Shown here: positions 8,854-18,864 of the stretch, in pieces
Layout: each line of letters starts with the position of its first letter
Numbering within the stretch: the stretch's first letter is position 1
Origin: Methylomonas subterranea
GTDB lineage: Bacteria > Pseudomonadota > Gammaproteobacteria > Methylococcales > Methylomonadaceae
NCBI RefSeq assembly: GCF_024505185.1
Contig: NZ_JANIBJ010000003.1
Location: 62,001-126,000 of the forward strand
Reading direction: 5' to 3'
Length of the DNA: 64,000 nucleotides
Notes under the pieces: generated by a model
Told to the model about the DNA's origin: nothing
The model's database searches: none
Seen by the model: only the letters and a program-made list of their open reading frames with translations
Program-made: the position numbers and the translations under genes

Positions 8854-11153
8854 GATTTACGGCGTCTTTTGGATCTGCTTTTGGTTTCTTTTTGCGGCTC
8901 GCTTTTTTTGCCGCTTTTTTTGCCCGCGGAAGATTTGGCGGTTTTTTTTGCGCTTTTTCCGCTCTGCAACAGTTCGAAATCGATTTTTTTATCGTCCAGG
9001 TTGACGCGAACCACCCGAACCTTGACCGCATCGCCCAAGCGGTAGCGCACGCCGCTGCGCTCGCCGTACAACTGGTGCCGGCCGGCATCGAAAGCGAAAT
9101 AATCGTTTTGCAATGAAGCGATATGTACCAGGCCTTCGACATAAATGGCCTGCAATTCCACGAAGAAACCGAAACCGGTCACGGCACTGATGACACCGTC
9201 GAACTCTTCGCCGATCTTGTCCATCATGTATTCGCATTTCAGCCAGCTGACCACATCGCGGGTGGCTTCGTCGGCGCGGCGTTCATTCGCCGAACAATGT
9301 TCGCCCAGCACCGCCATATCCGATTCGGAATAATGAAATTCGCCGGGCCTTTTGCCGGCCAGACAATGCCGGATTGCCCTATGCACCAACAAATCGGGAT
9401 AGCGGCGGATCGGCGAGGTAAAGTGGGCATAGGCCTCCAACGCCAGACCGAAATGGCCCTTGGTATCCGGGCTGTAGACCGCTTGCGACATCGAACGCAA
9501 CAACAAGGTCTGGATCAGATGAGCATCCACTCTGTCTTTCACGGAGTCCAGCAAATGCATGTAATCCAGCGGCGTTGGCTGAGCGCCTCCGCCCAGATGC
9601 AGACCCAATTCGCCCAGAAACGTTTTTAACGCCAACAGTTTTTCAGCGCCCGGGCCGTCGTGGATACGCAGCAAGCGCGGCATTTTCTTGCGGTTTAAAA
9701 ACTTCGCCGCCGCGGTATTGGCGGTAATCATGAATTCTTCGATCAATTTGTGGGCGTCGTTGCGAACCACCGGCACGATTTGGTCGATTTTCCGTTCGGC
9801 GCCAAAGACGATACGGGTTTCCTGGGTATCGAAATCCATGGCGCCGCGCAACTCGCGTTGATGCCGCATGGTTTTATACAAGGCATACAAACTCTGTAAA
9901 TGCGGCATCAAATCGGCATGTTTCTGCATCAGCTCTTGATCGCCGTCCACCAGCATTTTGGCAACCTGAGTATAGGTGAGACGGGCGTGCGAACGCATCA
10001 CGGCTTCGTAGAAGCGGGAGCGCAATACCATGCCGTCGTCGTTGACGATCATTTCGCAAACCATGCACAGACGATCGACCTTGGGATTGAGCGAGCATAA
10101 ACCGTTGGACAAAATCTCCGGCAACATTGGGATGACTTTTTCCGGGAAATACACCGAGGTACCGCGGTTTTTGGCTTCCGCGTCCAGCGCCGTATTGACG
10201 CGCACATAGTGGGAAACGTCGGCGATGGCCACCAACAGCTTCCAGCCCTTGGCGGTTTTTTGCGCATAAACCGCGTCGTCGAAATCGCGCGCATCCTCGC
10301 CGTCGATAGTCACCAACGGAACATGACGAATGTCTTCCCTGCCCTGTTTGGCTTGTTCCGGCACTTCCGGTGTCAAGGATTTGATCTCCTCCAGCAGCGC
10401 TTGCGGCCATTGGTTGGGCAAATCGTAAGAGCGTATCGCCATTTCGATTTCCATGCCCGGCGCCATGTGCAAACCCAATATTTCCGTCACCCGGCCGATG
10501 GGCTGGCAATGCGCGGTGGGTTGCTGCAGAATTTCCGCCACCACGATCTGACCGTTCTTGGCCTTGCCGGTATCTTCCTTGGCGATCAGCACCTCATGAG
10601 CGATTTTTTTGTTGTCCGGCACCACAATGGCCACCCGGCCCTCGACGAAAAAGCGCCCGACTATCTGATGGGTATTGCGCTCGGTGATTTCTATGACTGC
10701 CGCTTCCCGGCGGCCCTTGCGATCGAGACCCGAAACCCGCGCCACCACCCTGTCGTTTGGAAACAGCGGCTTCATTTCCCGAGGCGATAGAAACAGGTCG
10801 TCGCTGCCGTCGTCGGGCTTGAGAAAGCCGAAACCGTCCGGATGTCCCAAAACCCGACCGCTGATGGTGTTGTGGCCGTCCCCCAGGCTGTATTTTTGCC
10901 TACTGTTGAACACCAACTGCCCATCGCGCTCCATGGCGCGCAGGCGGCGGCGCAGCGCTTCAAGCGCATCCGCGCTTTCCAAACCGAATTGTTGGGCAAT
11001 TTGCTGGCGCCGCAAGGGCTTTTTCGCCTGCGAAATCAGTTGCAGGATCAACTCGCGGCTGGGGATGGGGTTTTCGTATTTCTCGGCCTCGCGCAGTGCG
11101 TGAGGGTCTTCGAGCGTTTTGAAATCAGTTTCCTGATCGTGAATTTCTGTCAT
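8850..11153 (-). CDS. rnr: Ribonuclease R
   Basis: RNase R is a processive 3'-5' exoribonuclease that degrades structured RNA. The 767-residue protein has an N-terminal winged-helix region, cold-shock domains, an RNB catalytic core with the aspartate-rich DGEDARDFDDAVYA motif near residue 290, an S1 domain near residues 645-725 and a very lysine/serine-rich tail. The basic tail is typical and helps binding to structured RNA and ribosomes. It is translationally coupled to rlmB. Confidence 0.96.
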   Translation of the reverse strand: MTEIHDQETDFKTLEDPHALREAEKYENPIPSRELILQLISQAKKPLRRQQIAQQFGLESADALEALRRRLRAMERDGQLVFNSRQKYSLGDGHNTISGRVLGHPDGFGFLKPDDGSDDLFLSPREMKPLFPNDRVVARVSGLDRKGRREAAVIEITERNTHQIVGRFFVEGRVAIVVPDNKKIAHEVLIAKEDTGKAKNGQIVVAEILQQPTAHCQPIGRVTEILGLHMAPGMEIEMAIRSYDLPNQWPQALLEEIKSLTPEVPEQAKQGREDIRHVPLVTIDGEDARDFDDAVYAQKTAKGWKLLVAIADVSHYVRVNTALDAEAKNRGTSVYFPEKVIPMLPEILSNGLCSLNPKVDRLCMVCEMIVNDDGMVLRSRFYEAVMRSHARLTYTQVAKMLVDGDQELMQKHADLMPHLQSLYALYKTMRHQRELRGAMDFDTQETRIVFGAERKIDQIVPVVRNDAHKLIEEFMITANTAAAKFLNRKKMPRLLRIHDGPGAEKLLALKTFLGELGLHLGGGAQPTPLDYMHLLDSVKDRVDAHLIQTLLLRSMSQAVYSPDTKGHFGLALEAYAHFTSPIRRYPDLLVHRAIRHCLAGKRPGEFHYSESDMAVLGEHCSANERRADEATRDVVSWLKCEYMMDKIGEEFDGVISAVTGFGFFVELQAIYVEGLVHIASLQNDYFAFDAGRHQLYGERSGVRYRLGDAVKVRVVRVNLDDKKIDFELLQSGKSAKKTAKSSAGKKSGKKSEPQKETKSRSKRRRKS

Positions 11154-11220
11154 TTATTTTTCATCAAACGAAACATGCGCCGAAACCGGCATGAGACTGT
11201 CGGTTCGACAGCCGCGAAAA

Positions 11221-12810
11221 TCAGATAAAGTCATAGCCCTTTTTGCCTACCGTTTGCTGGACGGGCTGCTCCATGATACGCCGGCATTCGAACTGCCAAT
11301 AGCCCAAGCCTATATTTTTACGGCCGTTAAGAATAATCGGAAAATTTTCCTGGCCCATAAACATTTTTAATATGTCGCCGTCTTTTATCATGAAGGATTC
11401 CATGATGATATAACTTCTTTCGTCGGTATCGGTCTTTACCCCATACAGCAAGGCTTTTCTCGGCTCCGAATTCGGCCCGGCATCGGGTTCTTGATAGGTC
11501 ACCGAATAAGACTGCGCGGCGATGATGGTCACTTCGAAAATCAATTTGTTATCTTGCTTGGGCAGCAATATTTTACACACCACGCCCAGGCAGCGTTGAT
11601 GCGGCAAGGCGTCGGTTTTTCTAAAACTGACCAGACTGCCTATCGACAACTGGCCTTCCCGCTTGAAATGGCAATAAAGCGCCCGATCGGAATCGGTTTC
11701 CGCCAGGACTTCCATATCGGCGGCCGGCGGATGGTTCGGGGTTTGCAATTCGTGGGTCACATCCAGGCCTATCGCCAGATACCGGCTCAATCGGTCGGTG
11801 AAATAGGCGGTACCTTGCGGCTCCCTGCCTTGCCAGCGCTGCATCAGATACTCGAACAATTCAAGGGATAATTTTTGGTCGTCCGTCTTATGCGCATCCA
11901 GGGAACTGAAACGGGCTTCGTCCTTGCTGCAATACTTGTCGGCCTGTTTGGCTATTTTATGCAAGCGACCCAGATTCAAGTACATTTTTGCCGAATCGGA
12001 ACGCTTGTCCCGCCCCTCGCCGGCCGAGGTAAAACTGGGAGGCAAATCCTCATCCATCAATATCTGGCATTGGGTAGTCTGGTCCGCCAGCGGTTTTTTT
12101 TCGATCAGCACCAAATCGCAGATTTTTTCAATGAAATCGTAAACCAGTTGAAACTCTTTCTGCATCAAACCGGAAGGATAAGCCAGACTCAGCAACAATA
12201 TTTGTTTATAGCTTTCTTCAATGCTGGCCGACTTGCTGAACAGTCCGGCCTGATCGCCGACCTTGGCGGATTCCTTGCCCAATTTGACCGCCAACTTGTA
12301 CAGCGAATGCAAATCGAACCATATCCAGTCCGGTACCGGATATTTCATGATGTAGTGGGTAATCACTATGCTGCTTAAACCCTTGACGGTGCGCTGTATT
12401 GCCAAAGCGGTATTTTTGCCTTGCAGCCAACCGACCTCGCGCCGCGTCAGGTCGCGGGTCACGCTCCAATAGCCGATGGTGAACTGCTTTTCGATCAGCA
12501 CTACCAGGGAAAAAATTTTTTTTTCGATTTCGCCCTTGGGAAAACCCGACTTGATCAACCTGGAGCGCAGATACTCCTCTATCATCAAAAACTGCGGACG
12601 CAATACTTCCAGCGCATTCAGCCGATTGGCCGTGGTCATTTCCAGGCAAATCAGGTCGCTGGTCAGGTCCTGAAACAGGCGGGTAGCCAGCCCCGGGTTA
12701 GCAGTGGGCAGTTCCGAAACCCATTGCCGCAAAGCCGGTTCCGCGAATGTCGCCACCAATTGCGGATCATTTTTTCGCTCGGGAATGACCAGAAAAAAAG
12801 AGTTTTTCAC
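11221..12810 (-). CDS. Conserved protein of unknown function, possibly PilZ-like at the C-terminus
   Basis: The 529-residue product has no signal peptide or clear membrane helix and is mostly predicted helix for the first 330 residues. Residues from about 325 contain a W-x-G-R-E-P and SRYLAIGLDVTH stretch, followed by a segment (about 390-500) with a beta-rich pattern that loosely resembles PilZ barrels of c-di-GMP effectors (SIGSLVSFRK, LGVVCKILLP). The canonical RxxxR and DxSxxG residues were not found, so ligand binding is unproven. The start is GTG (12810). The gene stands alone, 67 bases upstream of rnr on the same strand. Confidence 0.6.
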   Translation of the reverse strand: MKNSFFLVIPERKNDPQLVATFAEPALRQWVSELPTANPGLATRLFQDLTSDLICLEMTTANRLNALEVLRPQFLMIEEYLRSRLIKSGFPKGEIEKKIFSLVVLIEKQFTIGYWSVTRDLTRREVGWLQGKNTALAIQRTVKGLSSIVITHYIMKYPVPDWIWFDLHSLYKLAVKLGKESAKVGDQAGLFSKSASIEESYKQILLLSLAYPSGLMQKEFQLVYDFIEKICDLVLIEKKPLADQTTQCQILMDEDLPPSFTSAGEGRDKRSDSAKMYLNLGRLHKIAKQADKYCSKDEARFSSLDAHKTDDQKLSLELFEYLMQRWQGREPQGTAYFTDRLSRYLAIGLDVTHELQTPNHPPAADMEVLAETDSDRALYCHFKREGQLSIGSLVSFRKTDALPHQRCLGVVCKILLPKQDNKLIFEVTIIAAQSYSVTYQEPDAGPNSEPRKALLYGVKTDTDERSYIIMESFMIKDGDILKMFMGQENFPIILNGRKNIGLGYWQFECRRIMEQPVQQTVGKKGYDFI

Positions 12811-13080
12811 ACGCTGTCCAGTTTATGGATTAGCCACCCGGTATTCAATCGGCTTAGCTCGGGGAACGAATGCGAGATATCGAGAATGCTCAAGCCAAAG
12901 GTAATATAAAAACGGATTGATTGAAAAGGCATCGATAGATGCATTCAGGCTTTAATCACCAAAAACGCTTGGTTTAAGGGGCGGCGGTTCGAGATTGGGC
13001 TTGGAGGCGCCGGGCTTGCAAGCGGATACATAAATTCCACATTCGAAAATGTCGCTCTCGGCACGCTTATCATCCACGAG

Positions 13081-13533
13081 TTAGCGGGGCGAAACGGTCA
13101 ACGCGCCCAAGGTGACGCCGATATCGATACCACGGCCCTTGCCGGTCAGGGCCAGGGAGATTTCCCCCGACGTCAGGACCTGGGCATCCACCGATTTGGT
13201 AACGCCCGCGTGTCCCGTCAGCGCGGCATAGTGCCCGTAAATTTCATTCAGATTGCGAACCTCGGAAAACACCCCGGTACCTTCTATTTCCGATTTGCCT
13301 ATGGTGAAACCAATGCTTTTCGATGACAGGCCGACTTGTGCACGCTGTCCATTGCTGCAACTGATATGCCCCACGCCGTCGTATTGTTTATAAACAAACG
13401 ACCAACCGCTTAGTTTATACGTCATGGTACAGGAGGTCATGGCGGCGGGAGCGGCCACGGCCGGCAGCGAGATCAAACCCGCCGTTGCGGCGGCGAGTCC
13501 CAGGACTAAAATTTGGAAAAATCGGGTTTTCAT
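13081..13533 (-). CDS. Small exported protein of unknown function
   Basis: The 150-residue protein starts at the ATG at 13533, which has GGAG seven bases upstream and begins a good signal peptide (MKTRFFQILVLGLAAATAGL, cleavage after AVAAPA). A longer start at 13623 would overlap the DUF748 gene and spoil the signal. The mature part has two Cys (SCTMTYK and HISCSNG) that could form a disulfide and many beta-prone glycine-rich stretches, with a repeated GKGRGIDIGVTLG pattern near the end. No family was recognised. It follows the DUF748 gene by 86 bases and may belong to that operon. Confidence 0.65.
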   Translation of the reverse strand: MKTRFFQILVLGLAAATAGLISLPAVAAPAAMTSCTMTYKLSGWSFVYKQYDGVGHISCSNGQRAQVGLSSKSIGFTIGKSEIEGTGVFSEVRNLNEIYGHYAALTGHAGVTKSVDAQVLTSGEISLALTGKGRGIDIGVTLGALTVSPR

Positions 13534-13619
13534 TGCATCTCCACATATTCCGCTAATTGTTAAAACACGGAATTTCAGTTTCATAGACCGGTGATTATAG
13601 TACAAGCGACCGCCAGCGG

Positions 13620-16550
13620 TCACGACGCCACATTCAATGACAGCAAGGCATGAATACCGCCTTCCGCATCCTGGTTGTTCAATTCGGTCGCCAGAATGTA
13701 AATCCGGCTTCTGTCCACGCCCGCCCGTTCAATCAAATATTTGGCAATATGATTGGCCCGCCCCACCGCCAGATCGTTCAATCGCTCCGGCTCCGGCGGC
13801 ATGATGGCCTCCAATTCCTGTCTGGCCTGAATATAAAAATCGGCATCCGGATTATCTTTTATGCGCGGAGCACCCAACAAACTCCGCTCGAATTTTTGTG
13901 GAAAAACCTCGGCATAAAATTTTGCCAATAAGCGTTCATATTCCGCCGCCGACAATTCGATATATTCGGAGCGAATCTTTTCCCCTTTATCGCTCAATTC
14001 GCCCGACTTCATTTTTTTCAAAATATCCTTCAAGGCATCGAAGCGCATCACCGGCCAATCCTGAATTTGGTAGGCAACGCCCTTGATCTCCAGCACCAAC
14101 TCGGGCTTGGCCGCCAAGGCCTGGGCAATCCGATCCAACTTGACGGCCTCGTCAGGGGTCAAATCCCGGCTGCCGGCGGCGAAGCTGATGCTACTGTAAT
14201 CGTTATCGGCATCGAACAGCGACGCCAAGGCCTTGAACGGCGAGGTAACCGCCTTGGTGATCAAATTGACCAGCACGTCGGCCACCAGTGAACCCACGCT
14301 GAATTGGGGATCCTCCAGGCTGCCGGTGATGGGAAAATCCAGGTTGATTTTGCCGTCGCCATCCTTCAACAGGGCCACGCCCAATTCCAACGGCAAGGAA
14401 ACCGCCTTGGGATTTTCCACCTTTTCGCCCAACACCAATTGATCGATGAAAACTTTGTTTTGCGCCGACAATTGGCCTTTTTTAATGCTGTAGGTCAAGT
14501 TGAGCGCCATTTGACCTTTTTCGATTCTATAACCGGCAAATTCCGCCATATAGGGCGTTACCAGGGGCAGGGGCATATGACTGAAATCCAGCGCGATATC
14601 CGAATCGCCGCTTTGCAGGCGATAGTTGCCCTTGATCTTGACGGTGGCCAGATCGTGCACTTTTCCCAACAATTTCAATTTGACGTCTTGATCGGTATTG
14701 GATGCAAAACCATCCACCTCGCCATTCAAGGCGTTCATTTTGACCACAAACGGCAGAATCAACGAATAATCGGCAAAATCCGATTGCCCGCCGGTCATTT
14801 CGATTTTGCCGATTTTAACCACCGGCTCGGGACTTTCGACCCGCTGTGCGGAGGTTTTGCTCGCGGCATCCCGGCCGGGCTTTACCGGAGTTTGCTCAAC
14901 CAGTATATCGGCGACGTTATTAGTACCGTCTTTTTTGATCATGAAACGGATATAGGGCCGATCGAAGCTTACCTTGCCCAAGGCATAATCCTGCTTGCCG
15001 ACGTCCAGCAGCATTTGCTGCACATCCAGTTTGGTCCATTTGACAAAATCCTTGTTATTGGCCTTATCCCGGGTAATCAGTTGATCGATATTGGCATTGC
15101 CCCGATAAGTCAGTTGCAAAGGTTCCGTGGCGGCCACATGCAATTGACCGCTGGTATCCAGATCGCCATCCACCAATTCGAGCTTGACAAACGGTTCCAG
15201 ATAACTTTGAAAGGTTTTTAACTTGATATCGCGCAGTTCCAATTGCAAATTGGTCGAAAATGGCGCCAGCACCAGGTCGCCTGCAAGTTTCAGGCTGCCG
15301 GTATTGTTGAAACGGCTGCTGACTTGCAAGGGCAAACCGACGCCGTCCTGATTGCGGAAGTCCTTTATGCTTACAGTCAGTTCGCTTAACTGCAATGGGA
15401 GCGGCTTGGGCTGGGTAAAATCGGTAAAGTCGATTTGATAATCAACCAGCGACAATTCCCCGAGCCGGATTTGCCAGGGTTCGGCGGTTTTATCTTGCGT
15501 GGGAGCCGGGTCGGCGGCGGCTTGGTCGGCGAACAGACTTTGGTAGTTGAGTTGACCGTCCGCTTGCAGCCATGATTTGATCAGCGCATTGCCGCTGCTT
15601 ACGCCGGCGATATCCAACTGCTGTTTTTGCAAGTCCAGCCTGATGCCGTTGACAGCCAATGAGGCCAAATCTATCAACTTGTCCGATTTACCCGCCTCGA
15701 CCAAACTGAGTTGCTTGACGTCCAAACCGCCGTTGCTCAATAACAGCTGAGTGCCGGCCTCCGTGACGGAAAAATCGTAATCGGTTTGCAAGGCCAAACG
15801 GCCGTCGACGATCTCCAGCGGCAGTCGACCGTTTAAAAACAACCGCCACGCTTTGGTTAACGCCAAGCTTTCCAGCTTGAGCCGACCCTTGGAACCGAAG
15901 GCGGTCAAATCCAGGTCGCCCCGCCATGTCAAACCGCCGCCGGAACCCAGCTTGGCAGCCAGGTCGATTGCCGCCCGGCCGCCTTGGTTGCCGAGTTCCG
16001 TCACGCTGAGCTTAAGCGAACTCAGACTTTCGCCGGCAGCGGGCCCGACCTGCAAATCCAGCCAACCGATTTGACCTTCTTCCAAAACGAAGCGGCGCAC
16101 CAAGATCGGTGTAGGCTCCGATTCCGCCGTTGGCGCGGCTTGCTCGTCCGCCGAAGCGGGCGCGGACAGCTTTTCCAATACATCGGAAAAGTTGAAGCGA
16201 CCATCGGCACGCCGCTGCAGATCAACCACCGGCCTGCTCAATGTCACGGCGGCAATCGTCAAACCGCGCTGCCTGATGGACTCAAGCAGATCGATATCGA
16301 CGGCCAGTTGCTCGAAGCCGAGCAACTGGCCGCCTTGCGGCAAGCCGGCGCTGAAACCGCTTAATTCCGCATTCAACTCGAAGGGATTGAAATGCACGGC
16401 TTGCAATTTGACGCTTAGCCCGGTTTTTTCAGCCAACAAGGCCGGCAATTTTTCCTCGGCCAATTTCGGCAAAACATAAAAACCGGCCCCGGCATAGGCG
16501 GCAAGCAATAGCGCAATGAAAGCGCAGAATATCAGTGCTTTCTTTAGCAT
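13620..16550 (-). CDS. DUF748-family (AsmA-like) envelope protein
   Basis: This 976-residue protein has a single N-terminal membrane helix (about residues 5-28) followed by a very long beta-rich region of the AsmA/TamB-like type. The opening LPKLAEEKLPALLAEKTGLS and repeated blocks of VDGDLDTSG, LDFPITGSLEDPQFS fit DUF748 proteins. Such proteins are thought to span the periplasm and are linked to lipid transfer or outer-membrane integrity, but no reaction is established. The C-terminus (about 780-976) has an OmpA-like look, including LELVLEIKG-type strands and VGRANHIAKYLIERAGV. It starts 13 bases after the lipoprotein gene upstream. Confidence 0.85.
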   Translation of the reverse strand: MLKKALIFCAFIALLLAAYAGAGFYVLPKLAEEKLPALLAEKTGLSVKLQAVHFNPFELNAELSGFSAGLPQGGQLLGFEQLAVDIDLLESIRQRGLTIAAVTLSRPVVDLQRRADGRFNFSDVLEKLSAPASADEQAAPTAESEPTPILVRRFVLEEGQIGWLDLQVGPAAGESLSSLKLSVTELGNQGGRAAIDLAAKLGSGGGLTWRGDLDLTAFGSKGRLKLESLALTKAWRLFLNGRLPLEIVDGRLALQTDYDFSVTEAGTQLLLSNGGLDVKQLSLVEAGKSDKLIDLASLAVNGIRLDLQKQQLDIAGVSSGNALIKSWLQADGQLNYQSLFADQAAADPAPTQDKTAEPWQIRLGELSLVDYQIDFTDFTQPKPLPLQLSELTVSIKDFRNQDGVGLPLQVSSRFNNTGSLKLAGDLVLAPFSTNLQLELRDIKLKTFQSYLEPFVKLELVDGDLDTSGQLHVAATEPLQLTYRGNANIDQLITRDKANNKDFVKWTKLDVQQMLLDVGKQDYALGKVSFDRPYIRFMIKKDGTNNVADILVEQTPVKPGRDAASKTSAQRVESPEPVVKIGKIEMTGGQSDFADYSLILPFVVKMNALNGEVDGFASNTDQDVKLKLLGKVHDLATVKIKGNYRLQSGDSDIALDFSHMPLPLVTPYMAEFAGYRIEKGQMALNLTYSIKKGQLSAQNKVFIDQLVLGEKVENPKAVSLPLELGVALLKDGDGKINLDFPITGSLEDPQFSVGSLVADVLVNLITKAVTSPFKALASLFDADNDYSSISFAAGSRDLTPDEAVKLDRIAQALAAKPELVLEIKGVAYQIQDWPVMRFDALKDILKKMKSGELSDKGEKIRSEYIELSAAEYERLLAKFYAEVFPQKFERSLLGAPRIKDNPDADFYIQARQELEAIMPPEPERLNDLAVGRANHIAKYLIERAGVDRSRIYILATELNNQDAEGGIHALLSLNVAS

Positions 16551-16563
16551 TGAAACACCCGCT

Positions 16564-18342
16564 CTAATGCAGTCGCTTTAAAAACTCGGCTTCGATTCGG
16601 CAGCCCCCCAGGTCGGGATAATCGGCGATAGTCTGCTCGAAATCCCGATAAGAGGAATGTTGGAAGGCCAATCGGGTGATTTTGCCTTGCACCGTTTCAA
16701 ACTCCAGCGCGCCGCCTTGCTCGCGAGGACTGCCCGGCTTGCCGACAAACAAGGTAATCCCGATGTTCGCCAAGGGCTGGCCCTGATTCAGGGCCGGCCG
16801 GACGCAGCTGAAACTGTCGACATTCAATCCGGCAATGACCGTTGCGAATTGGGCGGCGCTGATGACCAAGCCTTCGTCGGGAATCGCGGGGAGCTGCAAC
16901 AAGGTTTCCAGGCCGAAATTCCCCAGATGATTTTGCAGCAATACGCTGCCATTGCCGCCGTTTTCCGCTGTCAGCAGCGGATACAATTGCCGGGCGACTT
17001 CGTCCTTGTCCGGATGACTCAGGGCCGTCAGCAATTGCCGGCCCACGGATTGCACGGAACTGATCACGCCTTCCTTTTTCTGCCGGTTGCTGCTCAAATC
17101 GTCCCAGTCCGCGGCCGTATTGACCGGCAGCCGCATGCTTTGCATGGCAACGTAATCGTCATCGGCCAGGCAGCCTGCAAAATCCTTGCCGCGATATTGT
17201 TCCAATACCCGCGGCCGAATGGCGTCGGCCATGGCTTTTTGCGGGGTGATGTTAAAGTTTTTCCAATCGGCCGATTTGGCAAGAAAATAATACAGCACGG
17301 CGTTGCGATCATATTTATTGAAGCCCAGGCCCTTCAACACCAGTTTCAAGCGACGACATTGATTCTCCACTTCATCGTATTGCCGCCAATCCGGGTTCAA
17401 ATTGGGTTTTTCCGCCTGATCGACTTGGTCTATCAACTGCCGCAAGGGTATTTCGCCCGCCGCTGTTTGAATGGGCAGGCGCAATAGCTCATCCAACGAT
17501 AAATCATGCGCATCGGGCACCCCGTCGACGACGGATTTGAGTAACAAAGAAGGCGACAACTCCGGATAAACCCGCATTTCACCCAACAATCTGGTTTCGT
17601 CGGCCCAGGCCTTCATACCGCCGTCCACCACTTCGTAGACCGCCAAACGGCTTTGATTCAAGTGGCCGCCCCGCGCGCCCAACGCGACGCTAGCCGGAAG
17701 ATTGTGGGTTTCCGAACTGTATTTGGCGGAAGCGGGCGGCTTGGCGACTGCCGGACGGGCCGCGCTGGCTTCAACCCAGCTGCCAGCCAACTTGCCCATC
17801 ACGGCAATCCCGGTACCCACGCCGGTCAAGGCCATCAAGCCGCTGGCGGCGTTGATGTCGCCCACCAATTGGGAAAGATTGGCTTCGCGGCTGTTGCTGG
17901 TTAAAAAACTGTATTCGACCTGCGTGTCCTTGGCCGAATCCAGTCTTAGCCAGGGCGTTAAATTTACTTTTTTGGTTTCCAGCTTGAAATTGCATTTCCC
18001 GGTGGTCGCCTGATACAAAAAACCGCTGGTTTCGCGCTTGAGTTTCAGCGCTTCGTTGGAAATGTTAAACAACAGCGCGGCGGACAAGTCCCCCGATTCG
18101 TAGGAAGCACCGATGTCGCTACAGCCGCCTTTCAGGGCATTGTCGCCCTTGAACTCAAACTCGGAGACGATTTGCACATAATAATCGTCGGGCGTTACGG
18201 CCGTTTGTCCCTTGATCGGGGTTAAGGGCGAGGTTTCGGTTTTTGGATAATCGACGGCAATTTGCCGACTGGTGGCGCAGGCGGACAGCAAGCCGCCGGA
18301 AAGCAGAGCGACATGAATCAATAATGCGGGGCGTATCGACAT
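16564..18342 (-). CDS. Predicted lipoprotein of unknown function paired with DUF748 gene
   Basis: The 592-residue product carries a type II signal peptide with lipobox LSAC at about residues 19-22, so it should be lipid-anchored. A short glycine-rich hydrophobic stretch (about residues 165-190, GLMALTGVGTGIAVMGKLAG) might enter a membrane. No known domain was recognised in the rest; cysteines in CSDIG, GKCNF, QCRR, GCLAD and GGCRIE suggest disulfides. AGGA lies upstream of the ATG. The 13-base gap to the DUF748 gene implies one transcript and probably one complex or process at the envelope. Confidence 0.7.
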   Translation of the reverse strand: MSIRPALLIHVALLSGGLLSACATSRQIAVDYPKTETSPLTPIKGQTAVTPDDYYVQIVSEFEFKGDNALKGGCSDIGASYESGDLSAALLFNISNEALKLKRETSGFLYQATTGKCNFKLETKKVNLTPWLRLDSAKDTQVEYSFLTSNSREANLSQLVGDINAASGLMALTGVGTGIAVMGKLAGSWVEASAARPAVAKPPASAKYSSETHNLPASVALGARGGHLNQSRLAVYEVVDGGMKAWADETRLLGEMRVYPELSPSLLLKSVVDGVPDAHDLSLDELLRLPIQTAAGEIPLRQLIDQVDQAEKPNLNPDWRQYDEVENQCRRLKLVLKGLGFNKYDRNAVLYYFLAKSADWKNFNITPQKAMADAIRPRVLEQYRGKDFAGCLADDDYVAMQSMRLPVNTAADWDDLSSNRQKKEGVISSVQSVGRQLLTALSHPDKDEVARQLYPLLTAENGGNGSVLLQNHLGNFGLETLLQLPAIPDEGLVISAAQFATVIAGLNVDSFSCVRPALNQGQPLANIGITLFVGKPGSPREQGGALEFETVQGKITRLAFQHSSYRDFEQTIADYPDLGGCRIEAEFLKRLH

Positions 18343-18465
18343 TGAGTATCCTGTTTTAGTGACGCAAGCCCCGCGCCCATCAAATGCAATACTAGCCGCG
18401 AAGCAATCCTGAGATGATAAATTGTAGAGGCGGTTGTGGCTATGTTTTTATGGCTTGCGGCGCAA

Positions 18466-18864
18466 TTAGCCCGCGTCCTGCTTGAAGCGGTGTATCTGCC
18501 GGCGCTGTTTTTTGTTGGGTTTGCGTTCCCGTTCCGAGGGATGCAAAAAAGCTTGCTGTTGCTTGTGCAATTCCATTTGCCGCTGGCGCTTGGCGGCGCT
18601 GGCTTCATCTTCCCGATAAAGTGTTGCGGCTTCCTGGGCGGGCCGCCGCTGCTTGTTTAGATCGGTAACCTGAATTTCCCAAGTATATTGATCCTTGCTG
18701 ACGGTAATGATATCGCCGGGTTTGACATCTCTGCCCGGTTTGCAGCGTTGGCCGTTGACATGCACCTTGCCGCCTTTGACGGCATCGGCGGCCAGAGCGC
18801 GGGTTTTGAAAAACCGCGCGGCCCATAGCCACTTGTCGATGCGGATTTCCGACAGTTCAGCCAA
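18466..18864 (-). CDS. hslR: Heat shock protein 15 homologue (S4-domain ribosome rescue factor)
   Basis: Hsp15 binds free 50S subunits that still carry a nascent chain. The S4 RNA-binding domain is clear: IRIDKWLWAARFFKTR, then GGKVHVNG and PGDIITV. A basic C-terminal tail rich in Lys/Arg/Gln follows, and 132 residues matches the family. The best start is TTG at 18864, seven codons before the IRIDKWLW block, overlapping the rhodanese stop by eight bases. An ATG at 18924 would overlap the rhodanese by 68 bases and add residues that look like an out-of-frame reading of it. Confidence 0.85.
   Translation of the reverse strand: MAELSEIRIDKWLWAARFFKTRALAADAVKGGKVHVNGQRCKPGRDVKPGDIITVSKDQYTWEIQVTDLNKQRRPAQEAATLYREDEASAAKRQRQMELHKQQQAFLHPSERERKPNKKQRRQIHRFKQDAG

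Noticed and set aside
12811-13080. Possible tRNA suggested by a GGTTCGAG-like stretch near 12986
   Set aside because: No acceptor stem, D-arm or anticodon arm could be paired around it.
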